64,000 bases of DNA from Hyposmocoma kahamanoa (lineage: Eukaryota; Arthropoda; Insecta; Lepidoptera; Cosmopterigidae), in contig NW_020653713.1 in the NCBI RefSeq assembly GCF_003589595.1, forward strand, positions 6,126,360 to 6,190,359, read 5' to 3'. Under the pieces are notes generated by a model. The model searched no databases, was not told the DNA's origin, and worked only from the letters and a program-made list of their open reading frames with translations. This document shows positions 1-10,915 of this stretch, piece by piece. The stretch's first letter is position 1; each line of letters starts with the position of its first letter. The position numbers were made by a program, and so were the translations under genes.

Positions 1-684
1 GATCCGAAGCTCGCGGCAATGGCGGAGCGGCAACTTTATAATCCGGCTTTGATAAGTTATCCATATTAGGGCACCAACGATATGGAAATCAGAAGAGAAT
101 TAACGGTGCCTACAGACGGGGATAGTAGCTTAACTGACAATTTGCTAGTAAACACACTCGTCCTTACACCCAATTAACGCGTCTACTAATATGACAAGAA
201 GATTATAATATTTTTCGCGAGTTTTACACGGAATGTAAAATTCTGACGAGATACATTTGTGACACTTTTGTGTAATAATGTCACCGTTATGAAGTCTGAA
301 CGCAGAGCGCACTGTCTTCCAACCGCTAAGCCCGTCCGTCCGAACTATTAGCCGAATTATGGAAAGCTAGGATTTGTGCCTCGTTTAATTATTTCTCGAG
401 GCGGTGCTAACTGCACGCTCCTTGCATAAAATATTTTAATTTAATCCCGCGAATGCATTAACTCGACTCTCGAGAACTTAATTGATTACTTTTATCTGTT
501 CTTTTTAGATGTTTTTAAGCTGAATCTTCATCTTGGCTTTGCATTTTCTTTTTGATGCCTTATTTAAAAACGCTTAATGATTTCTTAACGACTGCTGAAG
601 ATATATAAAATTAATAATTTATGTATCTCTTGACATCGTATAGAACTGATATTATATGCACCACAAATGTAACAAATTTGAAGG
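1..684. other. No supported feature (AT-rich non-coding)
   Basis: No open frame, repeat copy, tRNA-like sequence or terminal inverted repeat was recognised here. The sequence is ordinary AT-rich DNA. Confidence 0.5.
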
Positions 685-860
685 GAATGATCGAGGGGTT
701 AGGGTGGAAGAGGTCGACCTAGGTGCAGTTACGTAGACCAAATAAAGGAAATGGCCGTGCCGTGTTGTATAAGGAGGTCAAGGAGCGTGCCCTATAAGAG
801 AGATGACTGGAAGATGCTCCACCGACAAGAGTATAACTCTTAAGTTTTATGATGATACTG
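685..860 (+). pseudogene. Decayed LINE reverse-transcriptase C-terminus and 3' end
   Basis: A disrupted reading frame gives VLYKEVKERAL, then after a one-base shift RDDWKMLHRQEYNS and a stop near 839. This resembles the extreme C-terminus of insect endonuclease/reverse-transcriptase LINE polyproteins as I remember them. Several in-frame stops lie upstream (around 710-730), so it is a dead 5'-truncated fragment. A short TGATGAT stretch follows the stop, as in many LINE tails. A family B fragment begins directly after it. The family assignment is from memory and uncertain. Confidence 0.4.
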
Positions 861-861
861 T

Positions 862-1018
862 AACAACCCAATAAGTTCACAAGTCCCATGTGCCTGTAAG
901 TTCACCAGCACCCTTCCAAGCCGCAACGCAGTAAAGCTCACATTACTGCTTGGCGGCAGAAATAAGGTAGCAGTACTTCCCTGGACGAACTCTTTCATAA
1001 GGAGCTGTACTGCTACCA
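862..1018 (-). repeat. Family B repeat, internal fragment
   Basis: Matches the other B copies over CAAGTCCCATGTGCCTGTAA, CTTGGCGGCAGAAATA and CTTCCCTGGACGAACTC. Strand is set so that the A-rich tail of complete copies is 3'. This copy lacks that tail half. Confidence 0.75.
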
Positions 1019-1099
1019 TGGTCAGACACCTTCTTTTCTATATCTATGGGTCACACCGACACTAGCAAAAACAATTACGTGACATGAAAGCGACCGACA

Positions 1100-1412
1100 A
1101 AATTTATTTAAAAATATTTATTTCAATTTGTATTGAATTGATATTCAATTATTTTATGTGAAATTACTCCACTAGAATGTTATAATTATTAATACAAAAA
1201 TCGAACACTCAGAAAAAATACCTTCGATCCGGCCGGATTTGAACCGACGTCTTCTAGCATACATAAGCCACGGAACGAACCAGCGGACCTCACGTATTTT
1301 TGTAAGTGCTTGCGTCGTATCTTTATATTTGGTTTTTCAACGACTTTTTAGCCGTAGCGCCATCTATGAGCAATCTATAATATTTCGTCACCAATGTTTA
1401 TTTATTTTATTT
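1100..1412 (-). repeat. Family G tRNA-like repeat
   Basis: Shares with 46495-47060 and 58295-58740 the blocks TCGAACACTCAGAAAAA, CGATCCGGCCGGATT and CGACTTTTTAGCCGTAGCGC. On the minus strand GGTTCAAATCCGGCCGG resembles a tRNA T-arm (box B). Read that way it is a tRNA-derived SINE or an element that captured one. The upstream stretch TGTGAAATTACTCCACTAG is also shared between copies, so the element is longer than its tRNA-like head. Confidence 0.6.
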
Positions 1413-1685
1413 TATTTCATTATATTCGGAACAATGACAGCTTAATAGACAAGGATTTCCAATGAATATGTTTAGTTAAAGCTAGCTAAAGCTAATTACA
1501 GCCATTCATATTCTCATTTTCATATAACTAAATCAAAACATCAAAAAAAAAGACGCATACAACATGAAGCTTAGTGGAGAGAAAAGAAAATAAAAAAGAC
1601 AAAAGCAAGTGTGCGCTCCCGACTTACACAATATGGTGCATAAATATAATTACAAATAATAAAAAAAATAAGAAAAACAAACCAA

Positions 1686-1850
1686 GAGTCGTATTCTAGA
1701 ACTCTACTCAATGCACAAGTCAGGATTGCACTGGAAACACAAGTACTGGAAATACGACCCTAATGGTATGGACTTGAGTATGATTTCGAGTGCTTTAAAC
1801 CATACTCAAATCCTGACTTGAGCGTTGAGTAGAGTTCTAGAACACGGCCC
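1686..1850. mobile_element. Family F inverted-repeat element (MITE-like), copy 1
   Basis: The ends are inverted repeats: GTCGTATTCTAGAACTCTAC at the left and GTAGAGTTCTAGAACACGGC at the right. The interior carries further inverted copies of GACTTGAGTATG. It is flanked by a possible 3-bp duplication (CAA at 1683 and 1851). No coding capacity. A second, longer copy is at 28245-28500. Confidence 0.65.
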
Positions 1851-2222
1851 CAAGACTGTACAGCGTGAAACTCACAGAGAGCGCGTGCGGGTCTCATTCC
1901 GTGTATTAACATGGACGACAACATACCGAGCGCGGGCGCGAGTCAGGCTTTAGAAACATTCGACAGCGTCATGGGCAACTAGCGCCATCTGTACTTGTAA
2001 CTTCTAATGTTAACGAGCGGCTGCACAGTAATTTGAAATAAAAATAATTATTAAATAGTTACCGTATTAAGCAAGTTTAATGAACGCTATGGTACACACT
2101 AAACTAGAGCTAATTTTGCATCATTGAATTGATGGTATAAGGGAAAAAGAAACCTCTTCACTAATGAAAAGAAAACTAAAAAAATGTCCACATAAATTGT
2201 TTAAAATTACCAAAACTATATA
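1851..2222. other. No supported feature
   Basis: A moderately GC-rich patch (1860-2000) followed by AT-rich DNA. No open frame or repeat copy was recognised. Confidence 0.4.
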
Positions 2223-2893
2223 GGGTCTCCTGTCCAACAATGAAACACTCGTACACAATGAAACACCGCGATAATTTGAAAATGCAACATTACCAAATAA
2301 TGCAGAATAGCGTGGAAGGCTGCACTCGCGGAACCCCCCTCTAGTTCAGTTCAGCGAGTCCGTCTCAAAGAACCAGACGTTTTCACGTCACGACGTTTAA
2401 TTTATCGGCGAGAAAGTAAATATTTTTTTCAATTTTCATCGTTTTCTTACTTAATTATACTTGGAAATCCCGCTAAATATTGCTCAGTATTGTACATGTT
2501 TCATAGATTTACGGGGACTAGTTCATAAATAAAAACATTTTAAATTTAGTTTTATTTTTCGAGTTTATTGTGACGTAGCCTAGGTAGTCTACAATGAAAC
2601 AGTGGCATGGACACAATGTTTCAATGTTTTATTTTATTATAGGTTTTATTATTTATTTATTCCCATTATTACAAAAATAACGAGATAATTACCCTGTTTA
2701 AATGTTGAATATACGGTGTTTTATTGTGGACACAATGAATAATTTCCTATTAAAAAAAAAACCTTATAAAGATTATCTATAAGCTGTGTAAGAAATCTGT
2801 TTAAGGACATTCGATGCTCAATTAAATTGGCTAAAAAATAACAGAATTATGGATGTTTGAAATTTTGGTGTTTCATTGTTTGACATGTGACCC
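2223..2893. mobile_element. 671-bp TIR element flanked by TA
   Basis: Left end GGGTCTCCTGTCCAACAATG matches, inverted, the right end CATTGTTTGACATGTGACCC (about 25 bp with four mismatches). Each end is flanked by TA (2221-2222 and 2894-2895), the target duplication typical of Tc1/mariner elements. There is no transposase frame, so it is non-autonomous. The interior repeats the motif ACAATGAAACA several times, including in the TIRs. Confidence 0.65.
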
Positions 2894-2895
2894 TA

Positions 2896-3825
2896 CCCTA
2901 GAAAACCGGCGCAAACTTCTCCCTATAGGCAATAAAACTCTCCTAATAACACGAAAACGTACAAATGTGGTTGAATGACTTTATTATCGCCTCCCCGAAA
3001 TTAAATCATAATTGGTCCCCCTAGCGAGGGACCACACTTTTCTCGTTTTCCAGGTCCCCGCTTCTAACAAATAATTAATAAAATTCCCACTTCTCAAAGC
3101 ATCGAAAAAGAAAACAAGTGAAAATTCTTGAGCAAATAGACGAAAGAAGCGTAGCATTCAATAAATCCCGCACAGCCGCCGACCGCGGGCACCGCGACGC
3201 GCCGACGCCGGCGTTTTAATTAAAATTTATCACAAAACCAGTTATTTTTAATTAAACAAAATTTGGAGTATCTTCTCTGTTCAAGCAAGCGGGGATAATT
3301 TTGAAGCTGTCTTTGATATTAGGTTTTCGCAGTTCGATAAGTCTATTTCTGTTAGATAAATTCGTCAATCAAAAAACATGAGAAACAAATTATACTATTA
3401 CCATTGTTAGAGAAAGACAATAATACCTTTTAACTCCATACTTCGTACCCTTAATATAATAAAGCCACTTGTCCAAAGTGCTTTTATCACAATAAAGTCA
3501 TAAATATAATAAGAACCACACGAAATAATTTTTTTGCCTAATTCTGATATTTTATAACTGTCTTATTTAAGAGTAAAAAACTTATCGACTATTTTTGTTC
3601 GTAGAATATTTAAACCTCTCTCCTGAAAAGGTGACATATTGCCACAGAGGGCCATAATACACCAACGATGCGAAATTGTTATTGCGAAGTAATGAGTAGA
3701 ACAGTAACATAAGAACGAAATACGGATCACAATTAAAAAAAAAGCTATTCTGTACATTAGGGTTGAAAGGTGTAAAGATTTTGTATGCAATAATATTACT
3801 AAAATAAAAAACACACTATATTATA
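2896..3825. other. No supported feature
   Basis: AT-rich DNA with a short GC-rich patch at 3175-3215. No coding, RNA or repeat feature was recognised. Confidence 0.4.
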
Positions 3826-4100
3826 ATAGAGCTCCTTGTGGAAGAGTTTGTCCAGGGAAGTACTGCCACCTTGCCTATTTCTGCCGCAAGCAGATTACTG
3901 CTTAGCACATTAGTGCTTACATTACTGCGTTCTAGTTTGGAAGGGTAACGGTGCTGGTGATGTACAGGCACATGGGACTTGTCAACTTATGTCTCAGGGT
4001 GACGGACGCAGTGATGGTGACCCTAAGATCTTTGCGACTGCAACTGTTATGGACAGGTGTGTCTTTTACCACCAGGCGTACGTTACATGGTATTACAAAG
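3826..4100 (+). repeat. Family B repeat, near complete
   Basis: Begins GAGCTCCTTGTGGAAGAG and runs through GGGAAGTACTGCCACCTT, ACTTGTCAACTTATGTCTCA and ATGGACAGG to a decayed A-rich tail near ATGGTATTACAAAG. Collinear with the other B copies. Confidence 0.8.
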
Positions 4101-4302
4101 AAAGTTGTCATGTGGCAAATCGGGCCTTATTACACCAAAAATGCGAAATTTTCATTGCAGTAGCGAAGTAATAAGTAGAATAGTAAGATAATAATCCCAA
4201 TATTAAAAAAAGCTATTCCTTACATTTAGGTTGAAAGGTATAAAGATTTTGCTGAACACACATCAGCGCATTTAGCGGAACAAAAAGAATTAAGATAAAA
4301 TA

Positions 4303-4588
4303 CATTGACTTACAATTATATGGACGTTGGGTCCGCGCTAAAAAGTGTTCGAACTTATAGGACGTTAAAATCGTATACAAAGCGTCATTCACGCTTTACT
4401 CTTCGTTTGTTTCTTCTGACAGCGAAGCAAGCAAAATTAGACAGTACTGCGATGACATTACAATTTAAATTCAACGTTTTAGTTTTTTCATATTCCTTTA
4501 CATGTTACTACGTTTAAATAGTTGACTTGGGACATTTTTTTCGTGGTTTTTGTATTAGACTCGTCGTCCATTTATTTGTAAGTCAATG
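4303..4588 (+). mobile_element. Family E hAT-type MITE, copy 1 (complete, 286 bp)
   Basis: Terminal inverted repeats CATTGACTTACAA and TTGTAAGTCAATG bound the element. It is flanked by a perfect 8-bp direct repeat ATAAAATA (4295-4302 and 4589-4596). An 8-bp duplication and ends of the form CAnnG are hallmarks of the hAT superfamily. No transposase frame. Copies at 37931 and 42494 are in the opposite orientation. Confidence 0.9.
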
Positions 4589-4868
4589 ATAAAATAGTAA
4601 AGTTTATACTTCAATAAATAAGAATTAAACATAAAGTAGCAATTACATTAACCACTTTTAACATCGTCTTACTCTTACTTAACCTTTATTGAAAAAAATT
4701 GGAATTAAACAAAATCGAGATCTAAATTGAATAAACAACAATTGACTTTTTATCTCCCTCCAGCACTCGACAAACCTGTATTAGTAGGGAATAACAAATG
4801 AATGAAAATAGTGACACTCGACTAATTTCCTGTATTCAAATTAGACAAAATAATAATCTCACAACAGA

Positions 4869-5095
4869 GTACTCAAAAGTACGTGGAATCATCTATTTGC
4901 TAAGTTTTAATGAAATATCCTTAAATTCACCATTATACAGGACTTGACACTGGAGATACTAAAAATCGGTTCTCACTACTCAAAGTATATGGAGAGAAAA
5001 ACGCCTTGAATTGGAGAAATAGCAAAATCAACCATTAAAATAATTGCTCCTTAAGAAAATTTAGGCGCTATTTATAAAAATTAATCTTTTGAATC
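4869..5095 (-). repeat. Family C repeat, partial
   Basis: Matches the 12139 copy over CAAAAGTACGTGGAAT, ACAGGACTTGACACTGGAGA and GAAAAACGCCTTGAATTGGA. The AACCGACC terminus is lost at the left end. Confidence 0.7.
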
Positions 5096-5866
5096 TTGGG
5101 AAAATCTTGGGAATGTCAATAGTATTCCGCTAAATAAGTATGTGTGTATTATTAGAAATACGTATTATTAATATTTTTCGCTATTACAGAGGAATCACCA
5201 TACCACATATGATAGCCGGACATACCAAGCACACTGAATATACAGGTGGTATTAATTATATTAAAGTCACGGCAACTGATAATAAATTTACTGTATTGTC
5301 TATTCCACTACATTCATTTGATTAACGCCACCTGAATACCTCTTAAATCAAGTGGCTATTCAATATTTCACCAAGGTATTTCAATTGGAAAGGTAACATC
5401 CGAAATTAAAAGCAGCCATTTCCACATGATTTACTACATATACCCTTTCAAATCCAAGTCTACAGTTTAATTCCACACGCCTTGCCTTTTTGCCTTTGTC
5501 TTTGTGCCACTTCGTACAATTATCACACTTAACAACATTCCCGAGAAGGCATTTGGTGTAAAATCCTTATACCGAGTGAATATCTACAGAACTATTTAAT
5601 TATATGACCCCTGAAGCTTCCGGGGTCTTTGTGTTCGCCTTCGAAGACACTGAGAACAAAATTGAATCGTTTCAATTCGTTCTTTATTAGAGACAAGAAG
5701 AGGTGTCTAGAGACAAAAGCGATGGAGCGAGATATAATTACGTTTTAATTTTAGCTCGAGCAAAAACCGAAAAAGTGTCTGCTGTCGTCGTTGCTAGTTG
5801 AAATTTAATATAATTTTACGACGTGGTAGAGTATGTCACGTTCAGCCATCTTAACGGACAAAAATC
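5096..5866. other. No supported feature
   Basis: AT-rich non-coding DNA. Open frames here are short and resemble nothing I know. Confidence 0.4.
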
Positions 5867-5967
5867 TTTTTTTTTTGTTGTTGTTTTGATGTTACCAAGT
5901 GACAGGACAAACATGTTGAGCGCCTGATGCCAAATTGCATTGCCACTCGGAGCTTCAAACTAAATTT
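5867..5967 (-). repeat. Family B repeat, 3' end only
   Basis: A T-rich run is followed by CCAAGTGACAGGACAAAC and GAGCGCCTGATG. Read on the minus strand this is the 3' end of B plus its A tail, that is, a 5'-truncated copy. Confidence 0.6.
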
Positions 5968-6402
5968 AAAAAACTTTTTTAATTTCTTTTTATTTACACT
6001 TATTTTTTAACAAAAAAAATTTTTTTTTTAAATTATTTTCTTACAAAAAAAATGCTCATTATTTTATAATATTTAATGTATCTATTAATGATTTATTACT
6101 TATGCGATTTATTTCATAACAATATATTATTATTAAATAATATTTAATTTATATGTATATTGTGCAAATCTTTGAATTTAGTTCTAGTAGTGTGTTGAGA
6201 GTGTGCATTAGTTATAGGTAATATTAAATGTTAGTTGTAAATGACTTTGATAAGAATTGTGTACTATTGACGTGCTAAATGTTATGAGCTTTGTGACGTG
6301 GCAAATAAAGAATTTGAATTTGAAAAATTTGAAAATTGAATTTAAAAAAAAACATTTAGTCTTCACACTCTTAAACCTACATAGGTTTGTATAAAATGTA
6401 TT
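5968..6402. other. Very AT-rich spacer
   Basis: Runs of A and T (about 6005-6050) and TTATTATTAAATAATA-type low-complexity sequence. No feature beyond composition. Confidence 0.5.
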
Positions 6403-6632
6403 GCCACAGTATCTATTTCTGCTGCTAAACAGTAATGTGAGCATTACTGCGTTCCCGTTATGAAGAGTAAGGGTATTAGTGAAATTACAAGCACATGGGT
6501 CTTGTCAACTTATGCCTCAGGGTGTCGGGCGCGGTGGCAGTATCCCTTAGATCTTTGCGATTTGAAACACTGTAAATGTTTTGTACACGAGTGTCGCTTA
6601 CCGTCCCGTCACTTGGTGTTATAAAAGAAAAA
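6403..6632 (+). repeat. Family B repeat with A tail
   Basis: Contains TATTTCTGCTGCTAAACAG, GTAATGTGAGCATTACTGCG and the 3' end CCGTCACTTGGTGTTATAAA followed by A-rich sequence. Truncated at its 5' end. Confidence 0.75.
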
Positions 6633-7509
6633 AAAACTTTCAGACTTTAAGCCCTTTTCTACAAAAAAAAACTCGTCTAAATCCTCAAAAAACCTGCAAC
6701 TTCCTTCTAAAACTCCTTTATTGCATCCATCAGCTTTCTGGCAATTTAACCCGACTAAAAACGGTAAATTAGTCTAATGCGACATAATTACAGATACACT
6801 AAATGTCTGTGACAATGCAGAGGGCGGGGCCATAATGGCGGCCACATTTTTGTCGGATCAGCGACTACGCGACAAATGTAGCGGAAAGATAAGCGAGCCC
6901 GCCTCACTATATGTTACTACGGTATGTTACTCCCGTTAAAATTTATACCTTATTGGCTTTCCGTTTGCGTCCTTTGATTTTGTCTGACCGAAAAATTTGT
7001 CAATGAAGGGATGATGAAGGGATAATTATCACGCATCGTAAAACAATTCAGTGAAACTACATAATTTGAGATCACAGTCTCTTGTTTATGATTTTTGCCT
7101 CTCTATTTTAGTCGGGTTTACTTGTTGCTCTAGCAAAAGCCATAAATAAAGCCTCCAACCCTCGGATTCAGAGTTTATCCTTTAGTAAGTTAGAATTAAA
7201 TAGATCTAGACTCTTTAGAGGCATTGTACATTTTTGCAAACAACTAAACATAATGTCACAAATAAGTTGGAAATGTTACAACACCATTAAGTGTTTTGCT
7301 TCATCCTTTCTGATGGAAACGGCAAAGGAATGGACTAACTGTCGACATCTATGTTTTCAGAAAGCTACAATTTTTAGGGTTATTCAAGGCTAGAGTAAGA
7401 CTAGAGAGAAAAAGCCGTGTTAGCCTAAGGCACCGCGAAAATGTGTCTTGTGTTGTATACAAATAACCAGCAACTATACTTTGTCCAACCATTGTACTTT
7501 TGACATAAG
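6633..7509. other. No supported feature
   Basis: A GC-rich patch lies at 6815-6900. No open frame of note, no repeat copy and no tRNA-like sequence was recognised. Confidence 0.4.
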
Positions 7510-8236
7510 CATGCCTATGAAGTTCCATAATTATTGATAGACAACCATAGACAAAAAAAGAAATATTTCATGCTGTTTTTTCTTTATTGTAGTGAAGCTA
7601 CGTACTTTTTTAGCTCGGATATTTTTATCGAGCCGAAATTATGTAAAGAAGTTTGTACAAGTTGATTATCCATTTTTAGTTGTATAGGTTTTGGTACCTG
7701 TCTAATAAACTACATGAAATTAATACATTGAAAATATTTATAATAAATTCTAATTGTCTATTACAATTAATTGTCCTCCATATGAACGGGAAAAATCATA
7801 CTGAAACCTCTTTAACATTAGTTATTAATTCATTGTGAATGTGAACATTAACGATTAAAATTTCTTCACAAATACAGTCGACTGTAATAAGAAATTGTTT
7901 CGATAATGCATGTCTACATCACTAATTTATTAGTTCTAGAGCTTTTTTTATAATTATCATAGCAAGTGACGGGACAAACAAGTGTGCGCCTGATGGTAAG
8001 CTACTTGCCTGTCCGTAACAGTTGAAGTGCCATTCAGAGCTTTAAATCGCAAAGATCTGAGGGGCGCTGAGACATAAGTTGACAAGTTCCATGTGCCTAT
8101 ACATACCCCTTATATACCGGAACACAGTAAACCTTTACTGCTTGGCGGCAGAAATAGGTAAGAAGGCAGTACTACTGACAGTACCACTGCTACTACGAGC
8201 TGTCAAAAGTAAAGTAAATGGTTGGACGGAATATAC
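7510..8236. repeat. Family J dispersed repeat, copy 1 (interrupted by a B copy)
   Basis: Aligns in the same orientation with 20875-21357. Shared landmarks are GACAACCATAGACAAAAAAA, the TATTTATCGAGCC-like block, TATGTGAACGGGAA-like and TTCTAG...GCTGTCAAAAG. Identity by eye is moderate with small indels. The 3' part is split at 7942 by a B insertion and resumes at 8201 with TGTCAAAAGTAAA. No coding capacity was seen. Confidence 0.6.
7943..8196 (-). repeat. Family B repeat inserted in family J
   Basis: Starts with a T run (an A tail on the minus strand), then GCAAGTGACGGGACAAAC, and ends GCTACTAC. It is flanked by GAGC on both sides (7939-7942 and 8197-8200). Joining the flanks restores the J sequence seen at about 21341-21356. 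This fixes the ends of the B unit. Confidence 0.8.
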
Positions 8237-8610
8237 GGTGCTATTTTCATACAAATTGCGGGTGCGACAATTGGCGACAATGTCCGACTGCCCCAACCGG
8301 GGACTGTGTCTATTTCATATCAATTGTATGAAAAGACCGGCCTCAAAAGTTTGCTTATCGACTTTTTTCGATTTCCATGGTATCTATCCCCTCATCAGAT
8401 TCTCACTTCTTTGTGACAACGGGACTGTTACGGACTCCTTTGTACCTTTTATATTTTCTTTTCTGATTGGGATGGTGACGGTGAAAATTTGTGTCAATTA
8501 GTAATTTGTGATGGCCGAAACGAACCCTTCGAGAATTATACCCTTACAAACAAAAGAGAATTTTCAAAATCGGTCCACAATTGACGGAGATATCTGAAGA
8601 TATAATAATA

Positions 8611-9886
8611 GGGGTTAAAGTATGAAATTGCCGATTTGTACTGAAAATCTAAATTGTTTATTTTTTAAATTTTTAACAAATTTATTTAATCAAAATAGTT
8701 GCCATTATTATCTATACATTGCTGCCATCTAATGGGAAGGTTATTAATGCCTTTGCGATAGAACTCCGACGATCTAGACTGCACAAAATGTGTGAAAGCA
8801 TTTTGTACTGCCTCCTGGGAAGAAAACTTCTTGTCACGTAGATAATTGTCCAAATCACGAAAAAAATGGTAGTCCGTTGGAGCAAGGTCTGGTGAATACG
8901 GAGGATGACGAATGGTTTCTAACTGCAGTTCCTGAAGGGTCAAAATGGTTTCTCGTGCTGTGTGAGGTCTCGCGTTGTCGTGGAGCAATAATGGTGAAGA
9001 TCGATTCATGAGTCGGGGCTGTTTTACTGCTAGTTTTGTCAACATGGTTCGGAGTTCGGCACAATAGACATCTGCCGTTATTGCTTGACCAGATCGGAGA
9101 AAACTATAGTGAATAGCACCATGCTGAGACCACCAAACAGTTACCATTACCTTTTTATTGGTAAGTTTTGCTTTAGGACACTGTTGTGGCATTTGACCTG
9201 GGGTCAGCCATTGCATTTTTCTTTTCCGGTTATCATAAAGAATCCACTTTTCATCACATGTTACAATTCGATCCAATATTCCTCCATTTCTGTACCCGTT
9301 CAACAAGGCAACACAAGTTTCAACACGCGTTTCTTTCTACAGATCAGTCAAATCATGAGGCATGATTCGTATTTTTTTATTTTATTGATTTGACGCAAGT
9401 GAGTCAATATTGTGGGTAAGGTAACGTTAAACCATGCCGCTAATTCCTGGGTAGTTTGACTAGGATCGGCTTCCACTATCTCTCTTAATTCATCGTTATT
9501 CACCTGTGTGGGTGGTCTTCCTCGTGACTCGTTCTTTAAGTCGAAATTTCCATCACGAAAGCGTTTAAACCAAAATCGCACGGTGCGTTCATTAGTAGAC
9601 CCCTCTCCAAACGCAGCATTGATATTGCGGGCTGTTTCTGCCGCGTTAGTTCCGCGTCGGAACTCGTATTCAAAAATCACTCGAATTTTCGCAGTATCCA
9701 TCTTTCTTGTCTAAACTGAATAACAAAAACAATTGAAAGTCGATATTCAAATGTTTCAAATTTAAAAAAAAAAAAATCACAGAAGCCATTTGAAAAAAGT
9801 TTCATTCGAAAACCTCAAACCATGAAGATTCTATGAAAATTCAAAGAACCTATTGCAATAAAACGGCAATTTCATACTTTAACCCC
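8611..9886 (-). mobile_element. mariner transposon (1276 bp, complete, inactive)
   Basis: Perfect inverted termini, 23 bp long, begin GGGGTTAAAGTATGAAATTG at 8611 and end CAATTTCATACTTTAACCCC at 9886, continuing imperfectly for a few more bases. TA flanks both ends (8609-8610, 9887-9888). Length, TA duplication and the enclosed transposase all fit a mariner-family element of the Tc1/mariner superfamily. Confidence 0.95.
8686..9701 (-). pseudogene. mariner transposase, broken by one frameshift and one stop
   Basis: A cut-and-paste DDD transposase that binds the mariner TIRs and cuts and joins DNA in the nucleus. The first part (start codon at 9701, frame open to 9348) is the helix-turn-helix DNA-binding half, with NERTVRFWFKRFRDGNFDL and ESRGRPP. 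The second part (open from 9306 to 8686) holds the catalytic half: CDEKWILYDN, LHDNARPHTA and YSPDLAPTDYHFF. The last two aspartates are separated by 34 residues, the mariner D,D34D signature. Between the halves, MPHDLTDL followed by a TAG (9337-9339) and KETRV is the usual linker motif, reached only after a one-base shift near 9355. The summed length of about 340 residues is normal for the family. All three catalytic aspartates survive, so the lesions look recent. It is an inactive copy. Confidence 0.95.
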
Positions 9887-9983
9887 TAATATAACCTCAA
9901 CCTTTTTTTTTAAGTCGGTTAAAAATAGAATACTCGTTTCTAGTTGTCGGTTGCTTGTATCCAACACAAGAAACATGTTTATT

Positions 9984-10427
9984 AACCGACTTCAAAAAAA
10001 GGAGGAGGTTCGGCTATATGTTTTTTTTTTATGTATGTTACGCGATAACTCCGGTATTTGTGAACCAATTTTCATGATTCTTTTTTTGTTGGAAAGAGGG
10101 TACCTCTACCTTACCTTAAGAAAATCATCCACCTCTGAGGTTGGCTGTTCACGCATGAAGATTCAGTTTTATAAATGGCGCCTAAATTTTAGTATAATGT
10201 ATAATGAGCAATTATTTTAATGATTGATTTTGCTATTCTTTAATTCAAGGCGTTTTTCTCTCTCAATATACTTAGAGTAGTGAGGACCGATTTTTGTTAT
10301 CTCCTGTGTCAAGTCCCGTACAGTGGCGAAGTGGGAAATGAATAATCCGGGTTTGCGCACTTTCCGGTAACCGATTTCAATAAAACTTGGTAATTATATG
10401 TAATTCCACGTACTTTTGAGGTCGGTT
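9984..10427 (+). mobile_element. Family C element, complete (444 bp)
   Basis: Ends AACCGACTTCAAAA and TTTTGAGGTCGGTT are inverted repeats with one mismatch. Internal landmarks are GGAGGAGGTTCGGC, GCGATAACTCCGGTAT and CGCACTTTCCGGTAACCGAT. No coding frame. This is one of the commonest repeats in the window; its transposon class is not clear to me. Confidence 0.75.
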
Positions 10428-10442
10428 TTTTTATCATCCTCC

Positions 10443-10915
10443 AAGTCCTAAATACTGTTAGGTTGCAATCACGATCAGGTCATATTTTGCATACGACGTT
10501 GTATTATTACATCATTCTTGAACAAATATAGTTATTGAAATGTATCACTTTTGCAAACTGTTACATAGAATTTGTTATACTTTTTCACAATAAATTCAAG
10601 TATTAAACTTGTTATTGTTGAGAAATTTGAATTACAGATGACATTTTACTTTTATAGCGGTGACGCCAATTAATGTTTCTTAATACCATAGACTGTGTCG
10701 TAACTTATAGGCTTTGCTTGTAATCTGCCATCTGTTGTCATCTTTTGGTATTATTGTTGGTCATAGCCAATACCGCCAAAACAGCCACATTCCTCGATGG
10801 TGTTTGACGGTTTTGGCGGGAAGAAATTTCTATAACTAAACGCAGAATCTATTGTATCGGGTCTTTTCCCTTTGTACTCTGACTGAAGAAATAAACCATC
10901 ACAAGCTAATTATAA
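10443..10915 (+). repeat. Family I dispersed repeat, copy 1
   Basis: Inverted counterpart of 33455-33990. Shared blocks include ATGACATTTTACTTTTATA-like, CATAGACTGTGT, CTGCCATCTGTTGTCATCTT, GGCGGGAAGAAATTT and GGGTCTTTTCCCTTTGT. The left end, GTTAGGTTGCAATCACGATC, also recurs inverted at about 36120-36156. No coding frame. Confidence 0.65.

Larger units (their letters stand above)
8335..9920 (-). repeat. Family C repeat split by a mariner
   Basis: Left part (8335-8610) begins GACCGGCCTCAAAAGTTTGC and ends CAAAATCGGTCCACAATTGA..., as in other minus C copies. The right part (9887-9920) is the C terminus TTTTTTAAGTCGGTT. The mariner at 8611-9886 sits between them. The left part is diverged. Confidence 0.6.

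Noticed and set aside
8079..8501. 140-codon plus-strand frame
   Set aside because: It runs through a B copy, the end of family J and the start of a C copy, so it is chance openness over three repeats.
9085..9714. Plus-strand frames over the mariner
   Set aside because: Shadows of the minus-strand transposase.
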